64,000 nt of DNA. Origin: Eudorina sp. 2006-703-Eu-15. Lineage: Eukaryota > Chlorophyta > Chlorophyceae > Chlamydomonadales > Volvocaceae. The stretch spans positions 310,501 to 374,500 of the forward strand of contig BDSI01000070.1 of NCBI GenBank assembly GCA_003117195.1, read 5' to 3'. Both the position numbers and the translations under genes were made by a program. Positions 47,803-58,000 of this stretch are shown here, one piece after another. The notes beneath the pieces were generated by a model. The model had not been told where the DNA came from, did no database searches, and saw only the letters and a program-made list of their open reading frames with translations. Numbering within the stretch: the first letter of the stretch is position 1; each line of letters opens with the position of its first letter.

Positions 47803-50800
47803 TCAAATGCTGCGGAGTGAGAATCTTCTCACGCGGCACTGAATGCTGCCGGCGAACATCGACGTCCTCCTGCCCGCAGGGCTGCCCTCGCTGACCGTTC
47901 CCTCCACCTGGTACGGACGCTCCGAAACCCCATCCCCTTCCACAGCACCGGCCCCATCCCCCCCTGCAGCCTTGCCATCGGGTGCAGCGGCGGCGCCCGG
48001 TGAGGCCGCTGCCGCATTCCCCATCGCCGCCGGGGCGGGAGTTCGCAGCGCCGTCCCCGTCAGTGCATCCACCGTCGCCGTTTCCACCGCTGCCGCCGCA
48101 GCAGCAGCTGCCGCTGCGTTAAACACAGCGCCTGGTTGCAGCGCCGTTGCGGATGGCTCAGCGGCGCCCAAATTCTCCGCCGCAGTCTCGCCAGGTTGTC
48201 GCCCCACCGACCCCATGGCCTGGCCTTCCGGGGCGGCGTCCGCGGCGGCATCCGCGGCGGCTGCCTTCCCGGAGCCCGCCGTGAATCGCTCCAGGCGCGG
48301 CCTCTTGGTGACCGACGAGGGGCCCGGCGGTTCCGCAGGGACCTCCGGCCGACCGGACATCGGCGGCACGACGCCGGGTGGAACCACTGGCGCCGTGGTC
48401 CCCGCCTCTGTCGCAGCAGCCGGAGCTCCGGTGGGTGACAGCGCCGCTGCGTCGACGGCGTGTGCGGCATCGGCGGCGCCGGCGGGGTCGGCGGCGTTGT
48501 CATCAAGGTCCCCGGCAGCTGCGCGCAAGGGGTGAGCGTCCTCCGCCGGCGCGGCTGCCGCGGAGACGGCGGCGCGCCTGCGTTTGCGCCCAGAGCCAGC
48601 CGCCGCCGCCGCCGCCGCTAACGCAGCCGGCGCCGCCGCCTGCGCCGCTGAGACACCGGGCGTGTGCCGTACTTCCATTACGACTCGCGCCGTGGCAATT
48701 CCGATCGCCATCACGCCGGCACCTGTCGCGTCGCCGCCGCCGGTGCCGCCGCCGCCGTCGCCGTTGCTGGCATCCACGCCGCCGCTGGGGAGAACGTTTC
48801 GCGTGGCGTAACTCGAGGGGGAGCGCCGTTGCGGTGTCATTGGAGCTCGCGGCGGCGCCGCCGCCCGCGGCGCCGCCTCGGCCACCACAACCTCCGGCGT
48901 CAGGCGTGCCCGCCGATCCTCCGAAGCGTTCCTTGCGGGCCGCGCAGCTCGCGGCTCCGTCGGGGCCGACGGCGCCGCCGCCCCGGCGGCCTCCCGCCCC
49001 GTGCCGGCGGCACGACTGCCCTGTGCCGCCTGACTACGGCCGCCGTCCGCCACGCCTGTGGCTGCTACTGCCGGTGCCTGGCGCTTCTTCGGATCCCCCG
49101 CGTCGGCGGTTGCTACTGCCGTCGGCGGGGCGGCGGTGCGCAGCGGCTGGGCGGACATGCGCGCCATCATCCCCGTTCGGTGTGTCCCCGTGTGGTAGGG
49201 GGCCCCGTGTGGTGGGTGAGTGCGCGGGAGGGCTGGCGGCGCCCCCCGACGGCTGTCCCGCTCATTACCGCCCGCCGCGGGGGCGCCACCTGAGGTGGGG
49301 GCCAGAGGTCGCGACCTGAGCTGCATCGTCAACGGCGCTCTTGTGGCGCCCCCGCCGCCGCGGCGGCGGCGGTGCGCAGCAGCGCCACCCGGCGGCGCCG
49401 CGGCCGGAGCAGCAGCGTGTGCCGCCGGCTGGGGCGATGCAGCCGCCGGCGGTGGTGGTGGATGCGACGGCGGCTGCGGCTGCGGAGGGGGCGAGTGCGC
49501 CGACAGGCTCATGGCCGCAGCGGGCTGCGCGCCGCTGCGCACCTGGTTGGGGTCGAACAGCAGATCTGCGTCCCGGTCGGCCACCTCTGCCCCCAGCGCC
49601 ACCCAGTGTTCAGCCGCCGGGCTCCGCCGGCGAGCAGCCACATCCCGTGATGTCGCGCGGCGGCCTGGCTTTGGCTTGGCGGCGCGCCCGGCTGGGGCCG
49701 GCCCGGCAGGTACATGTCTGGTGGCGCCGCCGGCGCCGCCGCCTTCGGCCGCGGCCCCAGCCGCGGCCGCGGCTGCCTCGACGGCAGCTTCCGCCTGGCG
49801 GCGACCAGCGCCGCTGCCGCTGCCACCGCCGCCACTGCCGCCGCTGGTCTCGCCGCCATCGGTTGGCGGCAGCTCGCTGTAGCTACCGTCGCCGCCAGCA
49901 CCGGCGGCAGTCTGCTGCTCTGTAATCTGCTCCGTGTACGACAATCTCCCTGCGGAAGTGGTGTCCCCGGCCAGATTTCCGCCGCCGTCACGATAACCGT
50001 GGCCTTCGATGCCGATACCAGCCTGGACACCGCCGTCGCCGCCGCCGCCGCCACCATGGTCGTACTCGCGTTCGGCGCCGCCCCCACGTGCACCTTCCGG
50101 CGCGGAAGAGGAAGGTTCTTCCACCACAGGCTGTACGACACCCCGGAACCGGCCGCCGCCTGTATCCCCGTCAGTGAGTACGGAGACGCGCAGCTGCGGC
50201 CGATCTGCCTCTGTACGGCCGCGCTTCCGAGGTTGCGCCCCTGCAAGGACGCCACCGCCATCCTCTCCGACATCACCGCCGCCACCACGACCCTTGCCGC
50301 CGTCATCTCCCAAATCCAGGGAGGTCAGGTCCTCCGAGGGGCCCGAAACGCGGGGCAGCTCCGAAACCTCCTCCAGCCCCGCCCGCGCCCTGGCCAGCAC
50401 GTCAGCGCCCGCGGCGTCCACCGCCTCCGTGCTGCCGTACTGCACACTCCCGGCACCGCCGATGCGCGTCTCTGCGCCGGACCCATGGGTCGGTTGCTTC
50501 CGTTTGCGGACGGCGCCGGTCCGGCGGGCGGCGGCGCCTTTCGTCTGTACGGCCGCGGCGAACGGGTGCTCCAACTCGTCTTCGGGAGTCCCCCTTGGCG
50601 ACCCGGAGGGCTCCAGCCCGCATGTCCCGTCGAGGGTCAGCAAAGCACTCCCAGCCTCCGCCTCCGGCTCCACCTCCGCTACCGCCGCCGCCACCGCCGC
50701 CGCCTCGTCCCCAGAAGGCTGTACGCTGCCGCCGCGGTCACCCTGCGCCGGTGCGGCTGCGGGGATGGTCCCCACCGCCTCCGTCTCCTCCTCCATCATG

Positions 50801-53800
50801 TTGTCCGGCAACCCCGCTGCTGCTGTGGCTGCTGCTGTCTCTGCCACCGCTCCCTCAAACAGGTTTGCTACCCGCGGCTGTAACGCCGTCGCCTCCTCCT
50901 CCACTCCCTCCTCCTCCACGCCCTCCGCCTCCTCCGCCTCCGCTGCCCACTCGGCCTCGCGCGGTACTACCCCGACGGGCCCCCCACGTTCCTCCTCCCT
51001 CAGCTGGTCCGCCCAGCAACTCACCGCCGCCGCCCGCTCCCTCCTCGGTCCCCGGCCGGACGGCAAAGCAGCGCCAGCAGCGCCGGCGGCGGGTGTGGCC
51101 CAGGGCAGCGGCGGCAGCCGGGGCTGTACCAGGAACGAGCGGCGGCCGGCGGGGAACCACAGCCCGGCCAGGGCCGCTGGGACCTCCAACCTGCCACCCG
51201 GCTCACCGGCCAGTGCGACCCGTCCAGGCACTGCGGCGTCTGACGGGGGCGGGTGCGGCACCGCTGGGCTGCCCGCAGCGACGTCGGCGTCGGCGTCGAC
51301 GTCGATAGCCAGGCCAGCTGCGACGCCGGCAATGCGGGAGCTGTACGGCCTTCGCGCGTACGACAGCGGCAGCGGCATCAGGGGCTTCAACAGCCGGGGT
51401 GCTGGGAGCGAGAAGCGGTCAAGGGGGGCCACGCCGCGGTGGCGGGCGATGCGGCGGAGCAGCGCTTCTCCTGGCCTGAGGAGGGGCGTTGCCGCCGCCG
51501 GTGTGTCGTCGATACGGCCTTGCACGACGCCTGCCGTCAGGCCACCGCCGCGGTCCTCAAGCTGCAGCCCACCGGCCGCGCTGGCCCTGCCGCCGCGGCC
51601 GGCGCCGGCGCCGTCGACAGAGGTACTCGTTGGGGCGCCGCCGCCGCCGCCGCCGTCGCCAAAGCCCAAGGCAGTGCTGCTGCCGCCGCCGCTGCCGCCA
51701 TCAAGTCCGCTGCCACGGCGCAGCTGTGCTGCGGCGTCACCGCCATCACGTGCCCCGTCGCTGCCGCCGGTGCTGAAACCCAGGGGGTCCAGATCCAGCA
51801 CCGGCGGTGGCTCGGGGGTCGTCAGATGCTGGGGTACGGCAAGGGGGGTACGATATGGGTTCCGGAGCTGCCGTGGCGGCCAGCCCCCACTGGCGGCGAC
51901 AGCACCTCGTGCGCCACTGTCCGCTGCTGCTGGTACCGCACCGGGCGCCGCCGCTGCCAAACCGCCGACCTCGACCTCCTCCTCCTCCGTCGCCGCCGCC
52001 GCTGCCGCATCACCACCACCATACCCATTCGGCCGCTGCCCCGGGGTTCGAAGGCGCCGGTACGGGGGCGCTGGGCCCAGCTGCCGCCTTGGCGGTTGTT
52101 CCAAGCGCTGTTGCGGCGGCGCTGTCGCCGGGCTCCTCTTCGCCTCGTCCTGACCCAGGCCTGGATCCAAAACGTCAGGATCCGGGGCATCTGGATCCAG
52201 ATCGAGGTAGAGTGGCCTCCCACGAGCCGGCGCAGAGGCGCCACGCGGCGATGGATCCAGGGGTGCAGCGGTGGCGGCGGCTGCGGGCGCCTCCGCGCGG
52301 AACAGCGGCCCCTGCGCCTGTGCCTGATGCGACTGCGGACGCTGCTGCGGATGCTGCGGTTGCTGCGGCTGTAGGAGCTGCTGCTGCTGCTGCTGCTGCC
52401 CCTGCTGCCCCTGTTGCTCCTGCTGCTGATCCAACTCCTCCATTTCCGCCGGTGCCTGATAGGTCCGAACCGGGTGCCCCTCTGCCGCGGCCGCCTGCAG
52501 GTCCTCCTCCGGCAGCTGCCCGACCCACGGGTCGGCCTGGGGCCGCTCCTCGCGAAACCACCACTGCCGTGCTCCAGGCATCCCCGCCGCCTGCCCGTTT
52601 ACTGCCTCTTCGTGCTGCTGCTGCTGCTCCAAATCCCGCGGTGGCTCTCCATCACCGGCGCCGTCATCTGCCGCCGCTGCTGCCGGTGCAGCTGCACTCC
52701 TTGCCCGCAGCTCCTCCTCCTCTACTGCAGCAGCCACTGCCGTATCCGCCCCAGCGGGACTGTCAGGAGGTTGGCCGTATAGCCCAACGGGCTGCGGCCC
52801 ACCCATGGCCCACCCCAGCAGGCCCTCCGCCAGCTTCACGGGTCCGCTTGCGCTGTGGGACTTGGTGGGGCTCCCGAGTACGACGGCCAGGGCCGCCGTC
52901 GCCACGGCCGCCGCCGCCGCCGCCATGGCCGCGGCGGCGGCATCCGACCGCGGCGGCGACGGCCGCGGCGCCGTAGGCGCGGCGTTGGGATTGCTCGGCA
53001 GCGGCCGCGGCTCCAGAACCGTCGAGCGTGAGTGCAGGGGCTGCTGCTGCCGCTCTCGTTGCTGCTGCTCCAGGTGCTGCTGCTGCAGGTGCTGCTCCGG
53101 CTGCAGCGTCACCGGCTGCAGCGGCGAGGCGGTGCGATAGCACTCTCCGACGCCGCTGGCGCCGCAGCCTGGAGACAAGCCACCAAACTCGCGACCCCCA
53201 GCCGGTTGTAAACTGGTTGCGGCCACCACCGCGGCGGTCACCTCCAGTGCAGTCGCCTTCGCCCCGGCGCTCGCCTTCGCGGGGCCATTCGCTGCCGCCG
53301 TCGCTGCTGCGGTGCCGGGACTGGCCCCCGCTGTCGGCTGTGAGGACATCCCGGGAAGCGTGGACCGGGGGCACAGCGGCCGCGCAGGTGGAATCAGTGG
53401 CGGCGGCGGCGCGGTTGCCGCCAGGGCGGAGCGCGGGCTGCGCAGCAGCTCTCGGCGGGCATCGGGACGGGCGCCTTGGGCGCCTTGGGGCCGCGCGCCG
53501 GCAGCAGCCGCTGGAGACCACAGCATGGGGTTGACGAAATCGATGGGATCAGCGGCGGGGAAGGCTGCGGCGGCGGTGGCGTGAGGCGCAGCTGGGGAGC
53601 CTCCCGCTGCGAAGAAGCCCCGGAGGACGTTGCGGTGCACGGTTGAGGGCGACGCGAGCACGGCGTCCATGCGCTGATGCGGCGCCACCTCGGATGCAGC
53701 TGCAACCTGATGATTTGGTCCGACGCGTGTCAGTACCGCCACGTAGGGATCTGCGGCAAAGATCGGCGCCGTCTGCGGCTGGCATGCGCCGGGAGAGCGA

Positions 53801-53859
53801 GCGGCGTCAGCGGCCGCGGCGGCGGCGGCAGTGCGCGACCCATGGGTCGGTTGAAACAT
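47803..53859 (-). CDS. Single-frame 2018-codon low-complexity protein, function unknown
   Basis: Uninterrupted open frame of 6057 bases from an ATG ([20 protein letters not shown]) to a stop at 47803. I do not recognise the protein. It is dominated by Ala, Pro, Gly, Gln and Glu, with runs of Ala, Gln (near 52380-52420 and 53040-53100) and Gly, and short more complex islands such as ASPSTVHRNVLRGFFAAGG near the N-terminus, KLAEGLLGWAMGGPQP and LDRFSLPAPRLLKPLMPLPL in the middle. No signal peptide, membrane segment or fold is visible. Basic clusters such as KRKQP and RKRRR suggest a nuclear location. In DNA this GC-rich long open frames also occur antisense (up to 714 codons on the plus strand), so length alone is not proof; the start, the lack of any stop over 6 kb and the coding-like islands favour the minus strand. 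Introns cannot be excluded. Confidence 0.62.
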   Translation of the reverse strand: MFQPTHGSRTAAAAAAADAARSPGACQPQTAPIFAADPYVAVLTRVGPNHQVAAASEVAPHQRMDAVLASPSTVHRNVLRGFFAAGGSPAAPHATAAAAFPAADPIDFVNPMLWSPAAAAGARPQGAQGARPDARRELLRSPRSALAATAPPPPLIPPARPLCPRSTLPGMSSQPTAGASPGTAAATAAANGPAKASAGAKATALEVTAAVVAATSLQPAGGREFGGLSPGCGASGVGECYRTASPLQPVTLQPEQHLQQQHLEQQQRERQQQPLHSRSTVLEPRPLPSNPNAAPTAPRPSPPRSDAAAAAMAAAAAAVATAALAVVLGSPTKSHSASGPVKLAEGLLGWAMGGPQPVGLYGQPPDSPAGADTAVAAAVEEEELRARSAAAPAAAAADDGAGDGEPPRDLEQQQQHEEAVNGQAAGMPGARQWWFREERPQADPWVGQLPEEDLQAAAAEGHPVRTYQAPAEMEELDQQQEQQGQQGQQQQQQQLLQPQQPQHPQQRPQSHQAQAQGPLFRAEAPAAAATAAPLDPSPRGASAPARGRPLYLDLDPDAPDPDVLDPGLGQDEAKRSPATAPPQQRLEQPPRRQLGPAPPYRRLRTPGQRPNGYGGGDAAAAAATEEEEVEVGGLAAAAPGAVPAAADSGARGAVAASGGWPPRQLRNPYRTPLAVPQHLTTPEPPPVLDLDPLGFSTGGSDGARDGGDAAAQLRRGSGLDGGSGGGSSTALGFGDGGGGGGAPTSTSVDGAGAGRGGRASAAGGLQLEDRGGGLTAGVVQGRIDDTPAAATPLLRPGEALLRRIARHRGVAPLDRFSLPAPRLLKPLMPLPLSYARRPYSSRIAGVAAGLAIDVDADADVAAGSPAVPHPPPSDAAVPGRVALAGEPGGRLEVPAALAGLWFPAGRRSFLVQPRLPPLPWATPAAGAAGAALPSGRGPRRERAAAVSCWADQLREEERGGPVGVVPREAEWAAEAEEAEGVEEEGVEEEATALQPRVANLFEGAVAETAAATAAAGLPDNMMEEETEAVGTIPAAAPAQGDRGGSVQPSGDEAAAVAAAVAEVEPEAEAGSALLTLDGTCGLEPSGSPRGTPEDELEHPFAAAVQTKGAAARRTGAVRKRKQPTHGSGAETRIGGAGSVQYGSTEAVDAAGADVLARARAGLEEVSELPRVSGPSEDLTSLDLGDDGGKGRGGGGDVGEDGGGVLAGAQPRKRGRTEADRPQLRVSVLTDGDTGGGRFRGVVQPVVEEPSSSAPEGARGGGAEREYDHGGGGGGDGGVQAGIGIEGHGYRDGGGNLAGDTTSAGRLSYTEQITEQQTAAGAGGDGSYSELPPTDGGETSGGSGGGGSGSGAGRRQAEAAVEAAAAAAGAAAEGGGAGGATRHVPAGPAPAGRAAKPKPGRRATSRDVAARRRSPAAEHWVALGAEVADRDADLLFDPNQVRSGAQPAAAMSLSAHSPPPQPQPPSHPPPPPAAASPQPAAHAAAPAAAPPGGAAAHRRRRGGGGATRAPLTMQLRSRPLAPTSGGAPAAGGNERDSRRGAPPALPRTHPPHGAPYHTGTHRTGMMARMSAQPLRTAAPPTAVATADAGDPKKRQAPAVAATGVADGGRSQAAQGSRAAGTGREAAGAAAPSAPTEPRAARPARNASEDRRARLTPEVVVAEAAPRAAAPPRAPMTPQRRSPSSYATRNVLPSGGVDASNGDGGGGTGGGDATGAGVMAIGIATARVVMEVRHTPGVSAAQAAAPAALAAAAAAAGSGRKRRRAAVSAAAAPAEDAHPLRAAAGDLDDNAADPAGAADAAHAVDAAALSPTGAPAAATEAGTTAPVVPPGVVPPMSGRPEVPAEPPGPSSVTKRPRLERFTAGSGKAAAADAAADAAPEGQAMGSVGRQPGETAAENLGAAEPSATALQPGAVFNAAAAAAAAAAVETATVDALTGTALRTPAPAAMGNAAAASPGAAAAPDGKAAGGDGAGAVEGDGVSERPYQVEGTVSEGSPAGRRTSMFAGSIQCRVRRFSLRSI

Positions 53860-55089
53860 GTTTCACCGCTGCTGAGGTCGGTGCGGCGCTCTCGGCGCCG
53901 AGCCGAATTGTCTCTAGCGTTTGAAGGCCTCGGTATTCAAATTACACGGGCACTCCTTCAGATGCTGCTCGTCGATGCTGCATTCAGGTGCCCAGTCAGT
54001 CGTCTCGGAGCTCAGGTGACGCAGGACGCGTTACATCAGCAGATGACCGTCCCCAAAATCCTGAGTAGGTCCAAAATGAAAAGCAACATGCATTACATAA
54101 AGTTACATGTTATCCTGCGTGTCGGGGGCAAGAGGCAAGGACATTCTTACGGAGTAGTACTGCACTCCCAATCTTTGGATCGCTGCGACGCGGTGAAGAG
54201 TTTCAACGTCCAGCATCCAAGCGCAGTGTCACCACATGCTTTCTGTCAGTACCTGAGGTATCATGTTCAGTTCTTGCCGAGCGATCCGGGTGAACTTCCG
54301 CACCAGCCAGTCCGCAACAGCCAGACCGCTGGCTTGCGCGACTGCTTGGTTTTTTATTGCAACTCCCACTGATATGAATGCTGCTTTCCGTTGCTTCAGT
54401 GCAAATGCTGTGCCTTTGTTGGACGTCCGGATTTCCGGACTCCTGCATGGCAAACTTCACGATACATACCAGAAGGTCTCGTGTATGGCTTCCCTGCGGG
54501 ATGTTCACCCGTGACCTTGTGGCGCATTACAGGGCACTTGCAACTGGGTAGCAACCGACTGCGACCAGCGTGCGGTCGCCGTCATGCAGTACACGACCCA
54601 CGACCGCTCCGCGTTCATCACTACGGTGCAGCTGCCTGACCCCGCTACGACTCCAAAGGTGCCTTCCAAACACCGACCCCAACTAGTAGTGCCCAACACA
54701 ACTCCGCAAGCACAATGCCGCCATTGCAGCACCCTTCCCGGCCGGCAGCACTACACCCGCCGATACAGGTTGCATGAGGCTGCGGTGTACATTCACATCC
54801 AGCGGTGCTGCACTGCCTGCTGTTTGTTCGCCCGTCTTGTATGTTTCTGTGAGGGCCGGTCCGACCGCCCCTAGGTGCCCAACAGCATCGTGCCCCAAAG
54901 ATGCCGGGAGCTGCAGACGAGGGAGGCGGACACCAACAAAGGCAACAAAAACCAACAATAAGAAAACGCGCTGTGCAGCGATCCTGCGCAAGTCAATACA
55001 ACCGTGTGCCCTGGCCCTGACCTTGTAAACGCTCCACGCCTCTCTGCACGTGATGGCTCCATACGCATCGAGTGGGTACCCCGCTGTGC
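53860..55089. other. Gap between the 2018-codon gene and gene B
   Basis: Upstream region of the large minus-strand gene and 3' UTR of gene B. No further gene is supported. Confidence 0.5.
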
Positions 55090-58000
55090 CTAGTAGCCCT
55101 CCTCGCTGAAATCGCTGTCGCCGTAGTCCTCCACCTCCTGCTGGGGGACCAGCGGCCGCACCATAGCACCGAGCACGCCCCCGTTCCGCTCCACCGTCAC
55201 CAAGTCCGAACAGTAATGCTCGGCGAAGTCGGCCACCTGGACATTCAGGGGCTGCGGACGGGACGGGACGGGGTGCGACGGGAAGGGCGGAGCCCCGCAG
55301 CATGTCACGTTCTGCGACAATGAATGAATGAATGTTACAGCGGACCCCGACAAGTCAGCAGTGCAGCTATCGTAAACTCCGTTCCGGACGCGCGCACGGG
55401 CCTGCGATTGCAATTTCGGTGAATCCCCCACACTGCACAGTTGGTTGATGTGACCCAGTGCAGTGCCGTGATCCAGTACAGTGCCGCGGAGAGTGGCTCT
55501 GGCGGGTCGCAGCGCTTGGGCGGCTGGCCGGCTGCACTACCCGTGGGTTCGATGGGCCCCCCTCGACAAGCCCGCTAGCATCACCGCCGACTGCACATGC
55601 TGAGGACGCAACCCGCCGGGGGAGCACGCGCCGCCGCATTAACGCTTCTGGGGGCATGTGGCCAACCAAGGCAAAGGCAAACCACGCCCACGACACACCC
55701 AGGCTTTGCACGCCGCCGGACACATCCGCCCATGCGTTTCCGCTATACTCCTCCAGCACCGTATGTGAAGCGCACAAGAGGCCCGGGCGGGGGGATGCCG
55801 CGGGAATGCAAAGGCTCGCGCACCGCCTCGCCTAACCCGGCCCCCAAAGCGCACATACGGTACCCACAGGTACACAGACGGCGCTGGACATCCCGGGAAG
55901 GACCGTGCCGCGTCACACGTTGAACCGCAAAAGATACGGTAACAACAGCACTTCCCCACCCGCGGGAGGTCAGCGCCGCCACCAGGACTTGATGACCTCC
56001 AAATCCCAAGTGGGCCTGCCTGGACTTCACCGACTCGCCCTCAACCCGGACGCGGCCCCCACCTTGAGCAGCTTGCGCAGGCTCCATGGCGCGTCGGAGC
56101 ACCACAGCGGCTTGCCCTCCTTGATCCACTCCACGAACTCGTCTCGCAGCTCGTCCCGCAGCTTCAAAAGCTTCTTCTCAATATCTGCCCTGTCCTGAGG
56201 ATCCAGGGGACGGCGCCGCCGGTTGTTTGTGCCCTGGCGCTGCTGCAGCGGTTGCCGCAGCGGTTGCTGCTGCTGCTGCTGCCGCCAGCGGGGCGCCCCC
56301 ATGCCCCTCCTCGCCTCCGCTATTGCGGCCGCCGGGGTGGTCAGCGCCGTCATCGGCGGACGATCACCTCGGTCCCGGCCCCAGTCATCCCAGTCCTGGC
56401 CGCGGCCGCGGCTGCTCTCGCTGCCATGCCGCCCGCTGCTGCCCCGCGTCGGGGCTTCCTCCGGATCTCGGCCACTGCTGTGGCGGCAGCGTTGGCGACG
56501 GCGGTGACAGCTGCGGTAGCGGTCCCGGCTCTCACCCCTCCGGCCAGGCGACCGGGAGCGGGAGCGCGAGCGGTCGTCCCGGCTTGCGCCTTTTCCATAG
56601 CCGCCGCGCACCTCAGCCTTGCAGTAGGTGTGCGCCTCCCGTGCCGACCGGGATCGGGACCTGGAGCGCGAGCGAGACGCGTGCATGTCGCGCGAGCCCT
56701 TGGACCTAGGCCTGGAGCTGGACGGAGAGCTGGACCGCGACCGGGACCGGGACCGGGAGCTCGACCTCGAGCCAGGAGAAGGCGCAGGCATGGCGTCCTC
56801 CTCTGCAGCTGCCGCCTGCGGCGCAGCACGCCAGGGCGGCGGCGGCGGCGGCGGATCACGACCTGCATCCGCGCCCTCATGGCGCAGCCACGGAGGCGGC
56901 TCAGGCGGCGGGGCCGGCAGCTGCAGCAGTGGCGGCGGCGGCGCCGCCTCATGCGGGTGCCAAGCCAAGGCGTAACCCGGCATGGCCAATGGTGTAATCA
57001 ATCCCGCGGCGGCAGCCGCCGCTGCAGCTGTGTGTGCCAGCGAGGAGCAGGCGGCCGCACATGCCGCAGCCGTCAACGCCGCTTCGCCGGGACCCATGGG
57101 TGGGGGTGCTGCATATCCGGGCCCAGGCCAGGCATGCATGCAAGGCTGTGGCGGCACGCCTGGATGCGAGGGCGGTGGCGGTAACCACGGCGACTGTGAT
57201 GGCGGTGGCGGCCCCGCGGGCTGGGGCGGCGGCGCCGAGGAGCACGGAGGCGGCGGAACTGAAGCTGCGGCAGGTTGCGGCTGCGGCGGCGGTTGCGGCT
57301 GCTGCGGCGGCTGCCGTAGTGCGGGTTCTACAGCAGGCAATGTTGCCGCTCCGCTGTAAGCGGCCGCGGCAGCTGCTGGTGCAGCTGTCGCCGGCTCCAG
57401 CGCCACGGGCACCGGTGCATGTACGGACACCGCCGCCGATACTGCAGGACTTGTCGTTGGCGGCGGCTGATGCGGCTGCGGCTGGTTCATTGCCGGGGCC
57501 GGCGGCTCCAGCTGCAGGATCAGGATGAACGCCTGGTCCTTCAGAAAGAGCGACCGCTCCGCATCGGACAGCGGCGCGGCGAGCCACTGCTCAGGGCAAT
57601 CGGCCAGGGTGGAGGTACGGTATCAGCGAAGACAGGGGGATGCAGGTGGATAGACAGGAAGGGTGCATCGGGCTATGGCGCACTGGTAGGCAAATAACGG
57701 GCGGGGGGAGGGAAGAGGTCCGTGCGCCGTGTCCGAGGGCAGGGGTGCGCCCAGCTGACCTCGCTCTGCGCCGCCGCCGCGCACCAAAAGATGCAAGCCG
57801 CCCGGGGAAGGCGGCTTCCGCGGCAGAGGCTCAAGGCTCCAAAGCCAACGCGCGGCTCCCCACGGCATGAAGGAGGAGCAAGCGTCGGAACGGCCCACCG
57901 GTCCTTGAAACCCTGACCAGTTGCACGGCTATACGATACGAGCACTTGAGAAGGCTTCCTTTGCAGGGTTCAGATACAGGTACAGATACAGGTACAGGTG

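Noticed and set aside
50009..52153. 714-codon plus-strand open frame antisense to the 2018-codon gene
   Set aside because: Long antisense frames are common in very GC-rich coding DNA; no ATG context or coding islands as convincing as on the minus strand. Kept only as a caveat.
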